From contig CP154437.1 in the NCBI GenBank assembly GCA_039516895.1, forward strand, positions 1,054,001 to 1,118,000: a DNA stretch of 64,000 bases. Direction: 5' to 3'. The position numbers and the translations under genes are program-made. The notes below the pieces were generated by a model that did not search any database, was not told the DNA's origin, and was given only the letters and a program-made list of their open reading frames with translations. The DNA is from Campylobacter coli (lineage in GTDB: Bacteria; Campylobacterota; Campylobacteria; Campylobacterales; Campylobacteraceae). Below, in pieces: positions 35,573 to 44,847 of the stretch (its first letter is position 1; each line of letters begins with the position of its first letter).

Positions 35573-36205
35573 ATGGGATTTTTCAGCATCATAAAAGAAG
35601 ATTTTTCCCAACCAAAAGCACAAGATCCAGCGTATAATTCTTGTATAGAACTTTTTTTCAATTACCCGGGTGTATGGGCGGTAGTAAATTACCGCTTTGC
35701 GCATTTTTTTTATACAAAAAATTTCAAGCGCACCGCTAGGATAATCAGCGGAATTTCGCAGTTTTTAACAGGTGTAGATCTACATCCAGGTGCAACTTTA
35801 GGCAGGCGTATTTTTATAGATCATGCTAATGGAGTGGTGATAGGACAAACTGCGATCATAGAAGATGATGTTTTGATCTATCAAGGTGTAACCTTAGGTG
35901 GCACCAGTCTTGAAAAAGGTATCAAACGCCATCCTACTATAAAAAAAGGAGTGATTATAGGCTCAGGTGCAAAGGTGCTTGGCAATATCACCATAGGAGA
36001 AAATGCCAAAATAGGCTCTAATGCTGTTGTTGTTAAAGATGTAGGAGCAAATTTAACTGCAGTAGGAATTCCTGCTTATATAGTAGAAGAACGACGCAAA
36101 AATAAAGAAAATACAAGAGCTGTTGATGCAAACTGCGAAGATAAACTCGAAAAATTAGAGAGAAAAATCGCAGAGCTTGAAAAAGCTTTATCTAATATAA
36201 AATAA
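35573..36205 (+). CDS. cysE: Serine O-acetyltransferase
   Basis: The 210-residue enzyme transfers acetyl from acetyl-CoA to serine, the first step of cysteine synthesis. A left-handed beta-helix of hexapeptide repeats runs from about residue 75 ([20 protein letters not shown]) to residue 165 ([12 protein letters not shown]). It includes the catalytic His-Asp pair around DHANG and [19 protein letters not shown] 40-residue charged C-terminal helix follows. The gene begins immediately after the speA stop. Confidence 0.93.
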   Translation: MGFFSIIKEDFSQPKAQDPAYNSCIELFFNYPGVWAVVNYRFAHFFYTKNFKRTARIISGISQFLTGVDLHPGATLGRRIFIDHANGVVIGQTAIIEDDVLIYQGVTLGGTSLEKGIKRHPTIKKGVIIGSGAKVLGNITIGENAKIGSNAVVVKDVGANLTAVGIPAYIVEERRKNKENTRAVDANCEDKLEKLERKIAELEKALSNIK

Positions 36206-36243
36206 AATACATAAAAAATTTTATATTATTTTATGTATTTTAG
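36206..36243 (+). terminator. Terminator hairpin after cysE
   Basis: AAAATACATAAAA (36206-36218) pairs perfectly with TTTTATGTATTTT (36231-36243). The stem is AT-only apart from one G-C pair. It closes the long flgA-to-cysE group. The remaining gap to aspB (36244-36356) holds an AT-rich promoter region with no gene. Confidence 0.6.
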
Positions 36244-36356
36244 CTTTTAACAAATTTTCACATTAATCTATTTTTGCAATATTAATTTTTAATTAAATTC
36301 GCTGCATAGGTGTGTTTTTTTGCTAAAATTAGACAAAAAATTCAAAAGGACAATAG

Positions 36357-37526
36357 ATGTTAACCCAAAGATCACAAGTTTTAGAAGAATCCATCACCCT
36401 AGCTATCACTGCATTAGCCAATGATTTAAAAGCCAAGGGTGAAGATGTGATCAGCTTCTCCGCAGGCGAGCCTGATTTTGATACCCCGCAAACTATCAAA
36501 AATGCAGCCATTGCTGCCATAGAAAAGGGTTGTGGTAAATACACTGCTGTTGCAGGAATTCCTGAAGTTTTAAAGGCTATTCAAAATAAACTTAAAAAAG
36601 ATAATGAGTTAAGCTATGAAACAAGTGAAATTATCACAAATGTAGGGGCAAAACATTCTCTTTTTGAATGTATAGAATGTCTAGTTGAAGAAGGCGATGA
36701 AGTCATCATCCCTAGTCCTTATTGGGTGAGTTATCCTGAAATGGTCAAATTTGCGGGTGGAAAACCTGTATTTATCGAGGGTTTAGAAGAAAATGGCTTT
36801 AAAATCAACGCAGAGCAACTTAAAAAAGCTATCACCCCTAAAACTAAAATTTTAATGCTTAATTCTCCTTCAAATCCCGTAGGTTCCATCTATAGCAAAG
36901 AAGAGCTTTTAAGTATTGCTAAGGTTTTAGAAGGCACAAAGATTATCGTATTAAGCGATGAAATGTATGAAAAACTTCGCTATGATGGCTTTGAATTTGT
37001 AGCTTTTGCAAGTGTAAGTGAAGATGCCTTAAATCGCACTGTAACTATCAATGGGCTTAGTAAATGCGGTGCTATGCCTGGATGGCGTTTTGGCTATATG
37101 GCAAGTAAAAATAAAGCCTTGATTTCAGCTGTTAAAAGACTTCAAGGCCAAAGCACTTCAAATATTTGCTCCATCACTCAACATGCTGCTATACCCGCTT
37201 TAAATGGAGAATGTGATGAGGATATAGAAAAAATGCGTCAAGCTTTTGAAAAGCGTCGCGACTTAGCTCTAAATATGCTTCATCAAATTCCAAATATTAG
37301 TGTTTATAAACCCGAAGGAGCTTTTTATCTTTTTGTAAATACTCAAAAAATTGAAAAAGATTCTATGAAATTTTGCCAAAAATTACTAGAAGAAGAAAAA
37401 GTTGCCGTGGTTCCAGGTATTGGTTTTGGGATGGATGGATACTTTAGACTTTCTTATGCTACAAGTGATGAACTGATCAAAAAAGGTATAGAAAGAATAG
37501 CAAATTTTGTTAAAAATTATAAATAA
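36357..37526 (+). CDS. aspB: Aspartate aminotransferase, class I PLP enzyme
   Basis: The 389-residue enzyme swaps amino groups between aspartate and 2-oxoglutarate. Patterns are SFSAGEPDFDTP near the N-terminus, LNSPSNPVGS, VLSDEMYEKLRYDG (PLP-stacking region) and the PLP lysine in TINGLSKCGAMPGWRFGY near residue 235. The arginine for the alpha-carboxylate lies in FRLSYA. The size and spacing match the Thermus/Bacillus (I-gamma type) AspB. It is a single gene between two hairpins. Confidence 0.93.
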   Translation: MLTQRSQVLEESITLAITALANDLKAKGEDVISFSAGEPDFDTPQTIKNAAIAAIEKGCGKYTAVAGIPEVLKAIQNKLKKDNELSYETSEIITNVGAKHSLFECIECLVEEGDEVIIPSPYWVSYPEMVKFAGGKPVFIEGLEENGFKINAEQLKKAITPKTKILMLNSPSNPVGSIYSKEELLSIAKVLEGTKIIVLSDEMYEKLRYDGFEFVAFASVSEDALNRTVTINGLSKCGAMPGWRFGYMASKNKALISAVKRLQGQSTSNICSITQHAAIPALNGECDEDIEKMRQAFEKRRDLALNMLHQIPNISVYKPEGAFYLFVNTQKIEKDSMKFCQKLLEEEKVAVVPGIGFGMDGYFRLSYATSDELIKKGIERIANFVKNYK

Positions 37527-37552
37527 TTCTAGGTTTTAAACCTAGAATTATT
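37522..37552 (+). terminator. Terminator after aspB (15-bp stem)
   Basis: Bases 37522-37536 and 37538-37552 are perfect reverse complements around a single T. The repeat starts within the aspB stop codon region. It also lies downstream of the leftward cupin gene ending at 37605, so it can serve both convergent genes. Confidence 0.7.
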
Positions 37553-37604
37553 AACTTTTCTAGGCAATCAAATCAAATTTTACCAACGAATTTAAACCCT
37601 AAAA

Positions 37605-37946
37605 TCAAGGTTTTTTAAGTACTGCATTTACTCTTTGAACTTTATCTAGTTTATTTAAACTAAGCCTTATCACAGAATCCTCTAATCCACCCAAAGAATG
37701 TGGCACATTTGCTTCTAAGCTTATCATATCTAAAGCATTAAACTCAAATCTTTCGTTTTCTACCTCAAACCAAATTTTACCGCTTAAAACTTGCACGCGG
37801 ATAGCAAAGGGTGCTTTATGCTCTTTCATCACGCTATCTTTAGCAAGTAAAATTTGAATTTCCTTGCTGTGCTCATCATCGATTAAAACATTGATTTTAA
37901 CTTCTTTTGGATTAAATTCAGCCTTGCTCCATTGAACGATCTTCAT
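37605..37946 (-). CDS. Small cupin-fold protein
   Basis: The start at 37946 (MKIVQWSKAEFNPKEVKINV) is chosen for its GGAGATT Shine-Dalgarno; an in-frame start at 37982 is unlikely. The 113-residue product has a cupin-type beta-barrel pattern. LAKDSVMKEHKAPFAIRVQVLSGKI is the first cupin motif (with H), and FNALDMISLEANVPHSLGGL the second (with PHS). Small cupins often bind metals or sugars or act as sensors. No particular activity can be assigned. Confidence 0.82.
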   Translation of the reverse strand: MKIVQWSKAEFNPKEVKINVLIDDEHSKEIQILLAKDSVMKEHKAPFAIRVQVLSGKIWFEVENERFEFNALDMISLEANVPHSLGGLEDSVIRLSLNKLDKVQRVNAVLKKP

Positions 37947-38016
37947 ACAATCTCCTTTTTTACTTTTATAAAATTGTAGCAAAAACCAAAATGCAGACTA
38001 TAAACTTGTGTTAATT

Positions 38017-39042
38017 TTATCCTTCTTTCCACCAAAAATCTTGCTTAAATTCACTTCCTACCTCATAAGCTTCGCCCATTTTTGGTGTAATCAAAGGTAA
38101 ATTTAAATTCTCATAAAGAAATTCCACCACCCCATTCCATGCATGAGTTCCTGCTAAAAATCTGCCCCAATGTATAGGCATTAAAGCTTTTGCGTTCAAA
38201 TCTTTTGCTTCTTTTAAAATTTGATCAGGGAAAGAATGTGAAAAAGGCCAAGCGGTATTAAATTGACCGCTTTCAAGGCAAACCAAATCAAAACCACCAA
38301 AATAAGCCCCGATTTTTTTAAAATGTGTAAAATATCCTCCATCGCCACTAAAAAACACCCTTTTATCTGCACTTAAAAACTCCATCACAAAGGAAGCCCA
38401 AAGAGTTTTATTGAGCCCATCGCCCCTACTTGAGCTATGCTGTGCAGGCGTTGCAATAATCCTTAAATCATCAAATTCCACCCCACTCCACCAATCAAGC
38501 TCTATGATTTTTTTCTCACTCACTCCATAACTTTTTAGATAATTTCCCACCTTTAAAGGTGTGATGAAAAATTTAGCCTTATTTTTTAAAGCTTTCACGC
38601 TTTTTTCATCTAAATGATCAAAATGCGAATGAGTGATAATCACAGCAAAAATTTCATCAAAATCATTTGCATTATAAACAGGTGCATTTTTAAAAGCTTT
38701 ATTGATAAAAGAAAAAGGCGAAGCATGAGTGTTAAAGATAGGATCGATTAAAATTTTATAGTTTTTATAGCTCACAAAAAGCGATGAATGCCCAAGCCAA
38801 GTGATGTGAGGGGTATGAAAATGATTTAAATTCGGCTTAAAAAAAGGAAGTTTAAAAGTCGCTTTAGCATTTTTAGGATAAAGGTAGTAATATCTCAAAA
38901 CTTCCCTAAAAGACGCTTTAAAAGCATTGTGCGTTTGGCGGTTTTCATTAAGAAAAATTTCATATTTTTTACCCTGTACTTTTTTAGCCTTTGGGTGTTC
39001 TTTACTTGAAAGATCAAAGGTTTTAAAAAAATCCATACTCAC
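38017..39042 (-). CDS. Metallo-beta-lactamase-fold hydrolase (UlaG / NAPE-PLD-like)
   Basis: The 341-residue protein has the zinc-binding signature TWLGHSSLFVSYKNYKILID, then IITHSHFDHLDEK (HxHxDH) near residue 142, SGDGGYFTHFK and the late PIHWGRF. The arrangement resembles the branch that includes N-acyl-phosphatidylethanolamine phospholipase D and UlaG-type lactonases. The N-terminus lacks a signal peptide. GTG at 39042 has AAAGGAT in front, and ATG at 39036 is the alternative. The substrate is unknown. Confidence 0.85.
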   Translation of the reverse strand: MSMDFFKTFDLSSKEHPKAKKVQGKKYEIFLNENRQTHNAFKASFREVLRYYYLYPKNAKATFKLPFFKPNLNHFHTPHITWLGHSSLFVSYKNYKILIDPIFNTHASPFSFINKAFKNAPVYNANDFDEIFAVIITHSHFDHLDEKSVKALKNKAKFFITPLKVGNYLKSYGVSEKKIIELDWWSGVEFDDLRIIATPAQHSSSRGDGLNKTLWASFVMEFLSADKRVFFSGDGGYFTHFKKIGAYFGGFDLVCLESGQFNTAWPFSHSFPDQILKEAKDLNAKALMPIHWGRFLAGTHAWNGVVEFLYENLNLPLITPKMGEAYEVGSEFKQDFWWKEG

Positions 39043-39068
39043 GAAAATTTATCCTTTTACAATAAAAC

Positions 39069-42017
39069 CTAATGCGATGATTCTATCTGTGCAAAATCAT
39101 TGCAAATCATATTAAACATTGCATTTGTTATCTTATCTTTAAATTCATTATTTTGGTTAAATTGCTTAAAAAGCTCTAAATTTAAATCCAAAATATCTTG
39201 AATTTTATCTTCCAAAAGCATACTAAATTCAATACGAGAATTTTGCATATCGGATTTATTTAAAGATTCGAGAATTCTTTCGTTTTTTGCTATATCATCT
39301 TTTATATCATATAAAATTTTAGCGATTTTATCGCTTTCATTAAAGTCTATATTTGCGTATTTGTTATTAAAGTCTTTGATGATATTTGAAAGCTCTTCTA
39401 GCTCAGTTTCAACACTCTTACTTGATCCGTCTGCAAAAGAGGGTTTTAACTCTCCATTTCCCTGCAAAAAGATATCTTGTGTTTTATCAAGCTGTAAGCG
39501 ATAGCTATCAAAATCTACATTATCCAAAATTCCTTTAGCCAAATCTTGCGATTTAGGTAAAATAATCTTACTTGCAAGTTTTTTAAGCAGTATATAAAGC
39601 TTTTCAAGTTCAACATCTTCATAAGGTAAAATTTGAGCCAAAAAAGAATACTCTTTAAGATAAGTTTTTGCCTTACTATAAAAATCTAGTTTTTCATCAT
39701 CGCTTTTTTCATCAAATCTAGCAAGCATTATATCTAATTTTGAGTGTATGACATTTTCTTTTTCTCTTCCTAAAATAGCATTTGTAAAATCATCTATTTC
39801 TTCTTGGGTGTAAATTTCATATTCGCCAAGATTTGCTTTAAGATCAAAAATTCTATTATCATCAGTAGGTTCATTTAGATAAGTTTGCTCATAAAACACA
39901 CTAAAAGCCTTGGCTATATCTTCATGAGTATTTGCAAAATCTAGCACAAAGGTATCTTCTTTATTTTTACAAGTTCGATTAAGCCTCGATAGGGTTTGCA
40001 CCGCACTCACTCCGCTTAAGGTTTTATCGACATACATAGTATGGAGCAATGGCTCATCAAATCCAGTTTGGTATTTTTCAGCAACGATTAAAAAGCGATA
40101 CTCATCTTTTTTAAATTCGTCCTTTAAAACACTCTCCGAAAAACCATTCAAGCCACTTTCGCTATAAATTTCGCTCTCTAAATTGATTTCACCCGAAAAA
40201 GCCACGATAGCCTTAAAATGTGGATAATTTTTTCTCAAATACTCCCTAAAAACAAGATAATACTTCACAGCATTCTCTCTTGAACTTGTTACGATCATAG
40301 CTTTTGCTTTGCCATTTATCTTTTTAAAGCTGTTTTGGAAAAAATGCTCGCACATGATTTGTGATTTTTGCTCGATTGTTCTGATATTGTTTTGCACATA
40401 AGCTTTTAGTTTTGCGTTGGCTCTTTTTTTATCGTATTTTGGATTATCATTTGTGCAAGATATGATTTTATAGTAGCTTTTATAAGTCGTATAGCCTTTT
40501 AATACATCGAGTATAAAGCCTTCTTCTATGGCTTGCTTCATCGAGTAAAGATGAAAAGGGATAAATTTTTGCCCTTCATCAACCTCACAAGGCATACCAA
40601 ACATTTCCAAAGTTTTAGGCTTAGGTGTAGCAGTAAATGCAAAATACGAGGCATTAGGCTGGAGCTTTTTGCTTTTTATGATTTCTAGAATTTCATCTTC
40701 TAAATTTTGGCTTTCATCACCGCTTTTATCTCTTATAGCTTCTGCCATTTTTTGTGCATTGCTTCCGCTTTGGCTTGAGTGGGCTTCATCGATGATGATA
40801 GCAAAAGTTTTGCTTTTTAAGCTTTTGACTTCATTTAAAATATAAGGAAATTTTTGGATAGTCGTGATGATGATTTTCTTACCCTCTTCTAAGGCCTCTT
40901 TTAGCTGTTTGCTCCCATGAGTGATGGCTTCTACTAAATTTTTTGTGTGAGAAAAGGCTTTGACATTTTCTCTTATTTGACTATCAAGCACTTTTCTATC
41001 GGTTACTACGATGATAGAATCAAAGATATTTTTAAAGCTATTTTCTTCTAGTTTATGCAAGCTTACTAGATGATGAGCGAGCCAAGATATAGAGTTGCTC
41101 TTGCCACTTCCTGCGCTGTGTTGGATCAAGTAGCGTTGTCCTGTGCCCTTTTCTTTTGCATGAGCAAGTAGCTTTTCTACCACATCGAATTGATGATATC
41201 TAGGAAAGATGATGATTTCTTTGTTTTCCTTTTTTATAACTTGCACGAAATTAAAAAGCAAATTTAACAAGGTGTCTTTTTTAAAGATTTTCTCCCACAA
41301 ATACGCTGTTTTTATACCATCACTTGGTGGATTGCCTGCTCCATTTGCTAGGCCTATCTTGCCACTACCATTGTTTAAGCCAAGGTTAAAAGGTAAAAAT
41401 GTAGTCGCACTTTGATCCAATCTTGTGCTCATATAGCAAAGATCATGATCTAATGCAAAATGCACTATGGTATGGTTAAATAGCGTTTCTTTTGGGTTTC
41501 TGTCTTTTTTGTATTGCTCTATAGCGTGAAAGACATTTTGTCCGGTGAAATGGTTTTTAAGCTCTATGGTGATAAGGGGTAAGCCATTTAAAAAGAGCAC
41601 CATATCGATGGAGTTTTTATTTTGCGTGCTATAGTAAAGCTGGCGTATGATAGAAAGGGTATTTTGCTCGTAGTTGTGCAGGCTTTGTGCGTTTGCGTTG
41701 GTGTTTGGCTTGGCAAAGGCTAGATAAAATTTAATGCCTTTGATCTCTACATAGCCTTGCAAGGCTTTGACTATGCCTTTGGTTTTAATCTGTGAGAAAA
41801 TACGATCAAAAAGTTCTTTTTTATAGTTTTGTCCACAACGCTTTTTAAGCTCTTCAAGTGCTACACTTTGTGTAGCTTGTAAGAAATTCTCAAAAAATTC
41901 TGTATCGATACATAAATTTTTATCAAAGTTTTCATTTGTTCTTTTGATATAGGCATGGTTTTCTAACAAGTAAGACTCTATGAAATTTTCTAAATCTTTT
42001 TCTTGGTAGTTAGTCAT
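39069..42017 (-). CDS. hsdR: Type I restriction enzyme, R (endonuclease/translocase) subunit
   Basis: The 982-residue protein cuts DNA far from the recognition site after ATP-driven translocation. The N-terminal nuclease domain has the D...ELK motif (LPLITIELKNHFTGQN near residue 150). The helicase part has Walker A HSAGSGKSNSISW near 305, DEAH-box IIDEAHSSQSG near 410, then SRENAVKYY, AEKYQTGFDEP and QTLSRLNRTCKNKED. The last 200 residues are helical, where the complex contacts HsdM. ATG at 42017 has GGAAC before it and overlaps the ATPase gene stop by eight bases. Confidence 0.94.
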   Translation of the reverse strand: MTNYQEKDLENFIESYLLENHAYIKRTNENFDKNLCIDTEFFENFLQATQSVALEELKKRCGQNYKKELFDRIFSQIKTKGIVKALQGYVEIKGIKFYLAFAKPNTNANAQSLHNYEQNTLSIIRQLYYSTQNKNSIDMVLFLNGLPLITIELKNHFTGQNVFHAIEQYKKDRNPKETLFNHTIVHFALDHDLCYMSTRLDQSATTFLPFNLGLNNGSGKIGLANGAGNPPSDGIKTAYLWEKIFKKDTLLNLLFNFVQVIKKENKEIIIFPRYHQFDVVEKLLAHAKEKGTGQRYLIQHSAGSGKSNSISWLAHHLVSLHKLEENSFKNIFDSIIVVTDRKVLDSQIRENVKAFSHTKNLVEAITHGSKQLKEALEEGKKIIITTIQKFPYILNEVKSLKSKTFAIIIDEAHSSQSGSNAQKMAEAIRDKSGDESQNLEDEILEIIKSKKLQPNASYFAFTATPKPKTLEMFGMPCEVDEGQKFIPFHLYSMKQAIEEGFILDVLKGYTTYKSYYKIISCTNDNPKYDKKRANAKLKAYVQNNIRTIEQKSQIMCEHFFQNSFKKINGKAKAMIVTSSRENAVKYYLVFREYLRKNYPHFKAIVAFSGEINLESEIYSESGLNGFSESVLKDEFKKDEYRFLIVAEKYQTGFDEPLLHTMYVDKTLSGVSAVQTLSRLNRTCKNKEDTFVLDFANTHEDIAKAFSVFYEQTYLNEPTDDNRIFDLKANLGEYEIYTQEEIDDFTNAILGREKENVIHSKLDIMLARFDEKSDDEKLDFYSKAKTYLKEYSFLAQILPYEDVELEKLYILLKKLASKIILPKSQDLAKGILDNVDFDSYRLQLDKTQDIFLQGNGELKPSFADGSSKSVETELEELSNIIKDFNNKYANIDFNESDKIAKILYDIKDDIAKNERILESLNKSDMQNSRIEFSMLLEDKIQDILDLNLELFKQFNQNNEFKDKITNAMFNMICNDFAQIESSH

Positions 42018-43587
42018 TGTTAGTTCCAAAAATAATATTTTCTAATTCTTTATAAATTTTAGTATTTTCTGTAATATATTTACATAATGTCGACTTTAAA
42101 AAACCATCAGCAGTACCCCCAATACTATAATCTTTACCTTCTGATTTTAACTGCTCTTTTAAAACATTAAAAATTTCCCCTCTTACTTTTTTAAGATCAT
42201 ATATATCTTTTTGCTTTATTTGTTTTATTTGTTCAAGTACTTTTGAATAATCATCAAATTTATTTTGACAAAAAAGTTCTAAAATTTCATCATCTAATAA
42301 ATATGTTTCCAAATTTGCTTTATTCAAAACGATTATATTTTGATTATTAAGATTTTTAATTTCTTCATCTGTATGCGTATCTCTATCAATTAATTTAATA
42401 ATTTTAGTTTTTGGCAGTATATATTCTAATAATTTTACATTTTGATTATTATCTTTTTTTAGTTCTTCACAGCCACCACCGGATATAAAAGTAGTATTTG
42501 GATATTTTTTATTAAAAATATTATTATAAATCCCAGCATCAAAATTTTTTCTTGTTTCACCGCATAAATCTCCTTCGCAAAAAATTATTACCTCTGGTAC
42601 TATAAAATTTGATAAATTTCCGATGGTAAAAGATAAAAATTTTTCCCAAATTATATTGTCAATATTACAAGGTTCTAATACTGTTTCTTTATCAAAATTT
42701 TGTTCCGAAAAATCAATAATAGATATATCTTGATTTTTGCATGCAATTAATTCTTTTATTTTTTGCAATATTCCTAAAGAATGGGTTGTAATCCATAATT
42801 GATTATTATCTGGAATAATATTATAAATTTCTTCAATTAATTTTGACTGTAATGAAGTGTGCATATGAGTTTCTGGTTCATCAATGAAAATAATCCCATC
42901 TTCAAAATATTCTATTTTTAAAACCAAATCCAATAATAAATCAAAAGCTGCTTTTTCTCCTGATGATAAATTTTTATAATGAAATTTTTCAACTTTACCT
43001 TTTTTAAAGTAAAAACTACCATTTTCAAAAGGATTTGTTATTCCTTCTAGAATCAAATCGCCAAAAATATTTATCATAGATTTTCTTATTTTACCTATTA
43101 ATCTTTCTTTTAAGTCTTCTAATTGTATCTTAGAATTTTTTTCATCATACACATCAGATATTGTCGTTCCAACCAATCTTTTAAAATTATCAGAAACAGA
43201 AGTATCATTATCTATAATCTTTTTAAGTCTTAAATCCTCATAAGGTTTATTCATTCTTGAAAATTGTTGAATTGTAAAATCTGCTTCATTTCTATGAGCA
43301 CTGCGAAAATGCATTAATTTTTGGTAGTCAAAACCGCTTGATATATCATTATTAAATATAATCTTTATATCATATTGTTCATTTATGTATTTATTGTGAT
43401 ATGTTGTATCTATTATAATACTACTCCATTTTTTAGTTTTTTGCCATGTGTTGCAAGCCTCTAATATTGAAGATTTTCCACTACCATTAGGTCCAACTAA
43501 TACAACAAGCTTAGAATTTTCTACACCTCTAAGAGTCAAATCATCAAATCTTTTAAAATTTTTAATTTGAATTTCTTTAATTCTCAT
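42010..43587 (-). CDS. AAA ATPase with TOPRIM-like C-terminus, inside the hsd operon
   Basis: The 525-residue protein is of the AAA_15/AAA_21 (OLD-like) type. Walker A is VLVGPNGSGKSSILEA near residue 30, the ABC-type signature LSSGEKAAFDLLLDL near 209, Walker B GIIFIDEPETHMHTSLQ near 238 and the H-loop LWITTHSLGIL. After residue 335 IIFCEGDLCGETRKNFD and IIKLIDRDTHTDEEIKN look like the acidic metal-binding pattern of a TOPRIM-type nuclease (E... D-x-D). Such restriction-linked ORFs (rlo-type) are known in C. jejuni hsd loci. The gene begins 12 bases after hsdS and overlaps hsdR, and is clearly more AT-rich than both. A separate defence role, rather than restriction, is inferred. Confidence 0.8.
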   Translation of the reverse strand: MRIKEIQIKNFKRFDDLTLRGVENSKLVVLVGPNGSGKSSILEACNTWQKTKKWSSIIIDTTYHNKYINEQYDIKIIFNNDISSGFDYQKLMHFRSAHRNEADFTIQQFSRMNKPYEDLRLKKIIDNDTSVSDNFKRLVGTTISDVYDEKNSKIQLEDLKERLIGKIRKSMINIFGDLILEGITNPFENGSFYFKKGKVEKFHYKNLSSGEKAAFDLLLDLVLKIEYFEDGIIFIDEPETHMHTSLQSKLIEEIYNIIPDNNQLWITTHSLGILQKIKELIACKNQDISIIDFSEQNFDKETVLEPCNIDNIIWEKFLSFTIGNLSNFIVPEVIIFCEGDLCGETRKNFDAGIYNNIFNKKYPNTTFISGGGCEELKKDNNQNVKLLEYILPKTKIIKLIDRDTHTDEEIKNLNNQNIIVLNKANLETYLLDDEILELFCQNKFDDYSKVLEQIKQIKQKDIYDLKKVRGEIFNVLKEQLKSEGKDYSIGGTADGFLKSTLCKYITENTKIYKELENIIFGTNND

Positions 43588-43599
43588 CTTTTTCTCCTT

Positions 43600-44847
43600 T
43601 TATAAATTAATCCTACCACAAACCGCTTGGTTTATGAGTGTGGTTTTGTATTCTTTTATGAGTTTTATTTGTTTTTTTGTTTTTTCTATCAATAAATCTA
43701 TTTTTTCACATTTTTCATCTAAAAATTTTGCGATTTGTTCTTGTTCTTTTAGTGGCGGAAGTGGGATTCTGATATCTTTTAAATTTGAAGCGTAAATATG
43801 AACTATAATTTCCCCCTTAGATTCAATGCCCTTGCAAAACTTAGCATACTTAGTATTTAATGCATAAGATAAATACAAAGCATTATTTTCTTTTTGCCTA
43901 AAAATAATCACATCGCCACCAGCAAATGCCTTATCTTTTCCTAAATATACAATATTTTTGCCTATATCTTCTTTGGTTTCACCCGAACCAGCAAAAAGAA
44001 TATCTCCTTTATATATCGGAATTGCACCAAGTGAAGTATTTTTAGATATTTTAGAATCTAAGCAACTCGTGCTAATTTCATAATTCATATAAATATCCCC
44101 ATAAAGAAGAGCCGAATCACCGCTTTCTACTAAATCTTGACGCGAGATATTACCACCCTTAGAAAACCTACCAAAAGTTGCAAGTCGTTTTATTTCCCAA
44201 TGCTTTGGAATCTCTCCCAAATGTTCTATACCACTATCTTTGAAATTTACATTTTTATCAAGTCCTTTTGTGATGGTTTCATTTATCAAAACTTGCTTTC
44301 GTTCTTTTAAAAGACTGATAAGTTTTTCTTTTTTCTCTATGAAATTTGCTATCTGCTCGCATTTTTCATCTAAAAAATTTGCGATTTGCTCTTGCTCTTT
44401 TAAAGGTGGATATAAAATAGGGTTATCATTAACTTGACTAATAGTTATTTGTGGAATAGCTGTTTGAGTAAATTCAAATAAAAATTTTCGATATCCTGAT
44501 AAAAAATAATAAACATAATAAGGATTCATTTCTTTAAATTGTTTTGAAAAAATTGTAGTTTGAGTACAGGTTGATTTTTCTTTGACTATTTTAACAGCTC
44601 CTATAGAATTTCCTCTAGCAGGTATAACAAAATCGTTAATATTTAATAGATTAATAGGATTTTTAATCCTTCCAAAAAATTTATCATCTTCTGTAGCAGA
44701 ATAAATAGGAACTCCTTCATCTTTTAAATCTTGCGCCAAAATAGTTTCTCCCATATTAGAGCGATAAAAATATTTAAATTTGGATACTTCCCAATGTTGC
44801 GGAATTTCCCCAATCCATTCTATGCCACTATCTTTGAAATTTTTCAT
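43600..44847 (-). CDS. hsdS: Type I restriction-modification specificity subunit
   Basis: The 415-residue DNA-recognition subunit is built as two similar halves. Each half begins with a FKDSGIE..GEIP.HWE segment (residues 4-20 and 201-220) that leads a target-recognition domain, and ends with a conserved helix, PLKEQEQIANFLDEKCEQIA (near 149-168) and PLKEQEQIAKFLDEKCEKID (near 364-383). The two recognition domains, about 20-150 and 220-365, are dissimilar and read the two halves of a bipartite target. The start overlaps the hsdM stop (ATGA). Confidence 0.92.
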   Translation of the reverse strand: MKNFKDSGIEWIGEIPQHWEVSKFKYFYRSNMGETILAQDLKDEGVPIYSATEDDKFFGRIKNPINLLNINDFVIPARGNSIGAVKIVKEKSTCTQTTIFSKQFKEMNPYYVYYFLSGYRKFLFEFTQTAIPQITISQVNDNPILYPPLKEQEQIANFLDEKCEQIANFIEKKEKLISLLKERKQVLINETITKGLDKNVNFKDSGIEHLGEIPKHWEIKRLATFGRFSKGGNISRQDLVESGDSALLYGDIYMNYEISTSCLDSKISKNTSLGAIPIYKGDILFAGSGETKEDIGKNIVYLGKDKAFAGGDVIIFRQKENNALYLSYALNTKYAKFCKGIESKGEIIVHIYASNLKDIRIPLPPLKEQEQIAKFLDEKCEKIDLLIEKTKKQIKLIKEYKTTLINQAVCGRINL

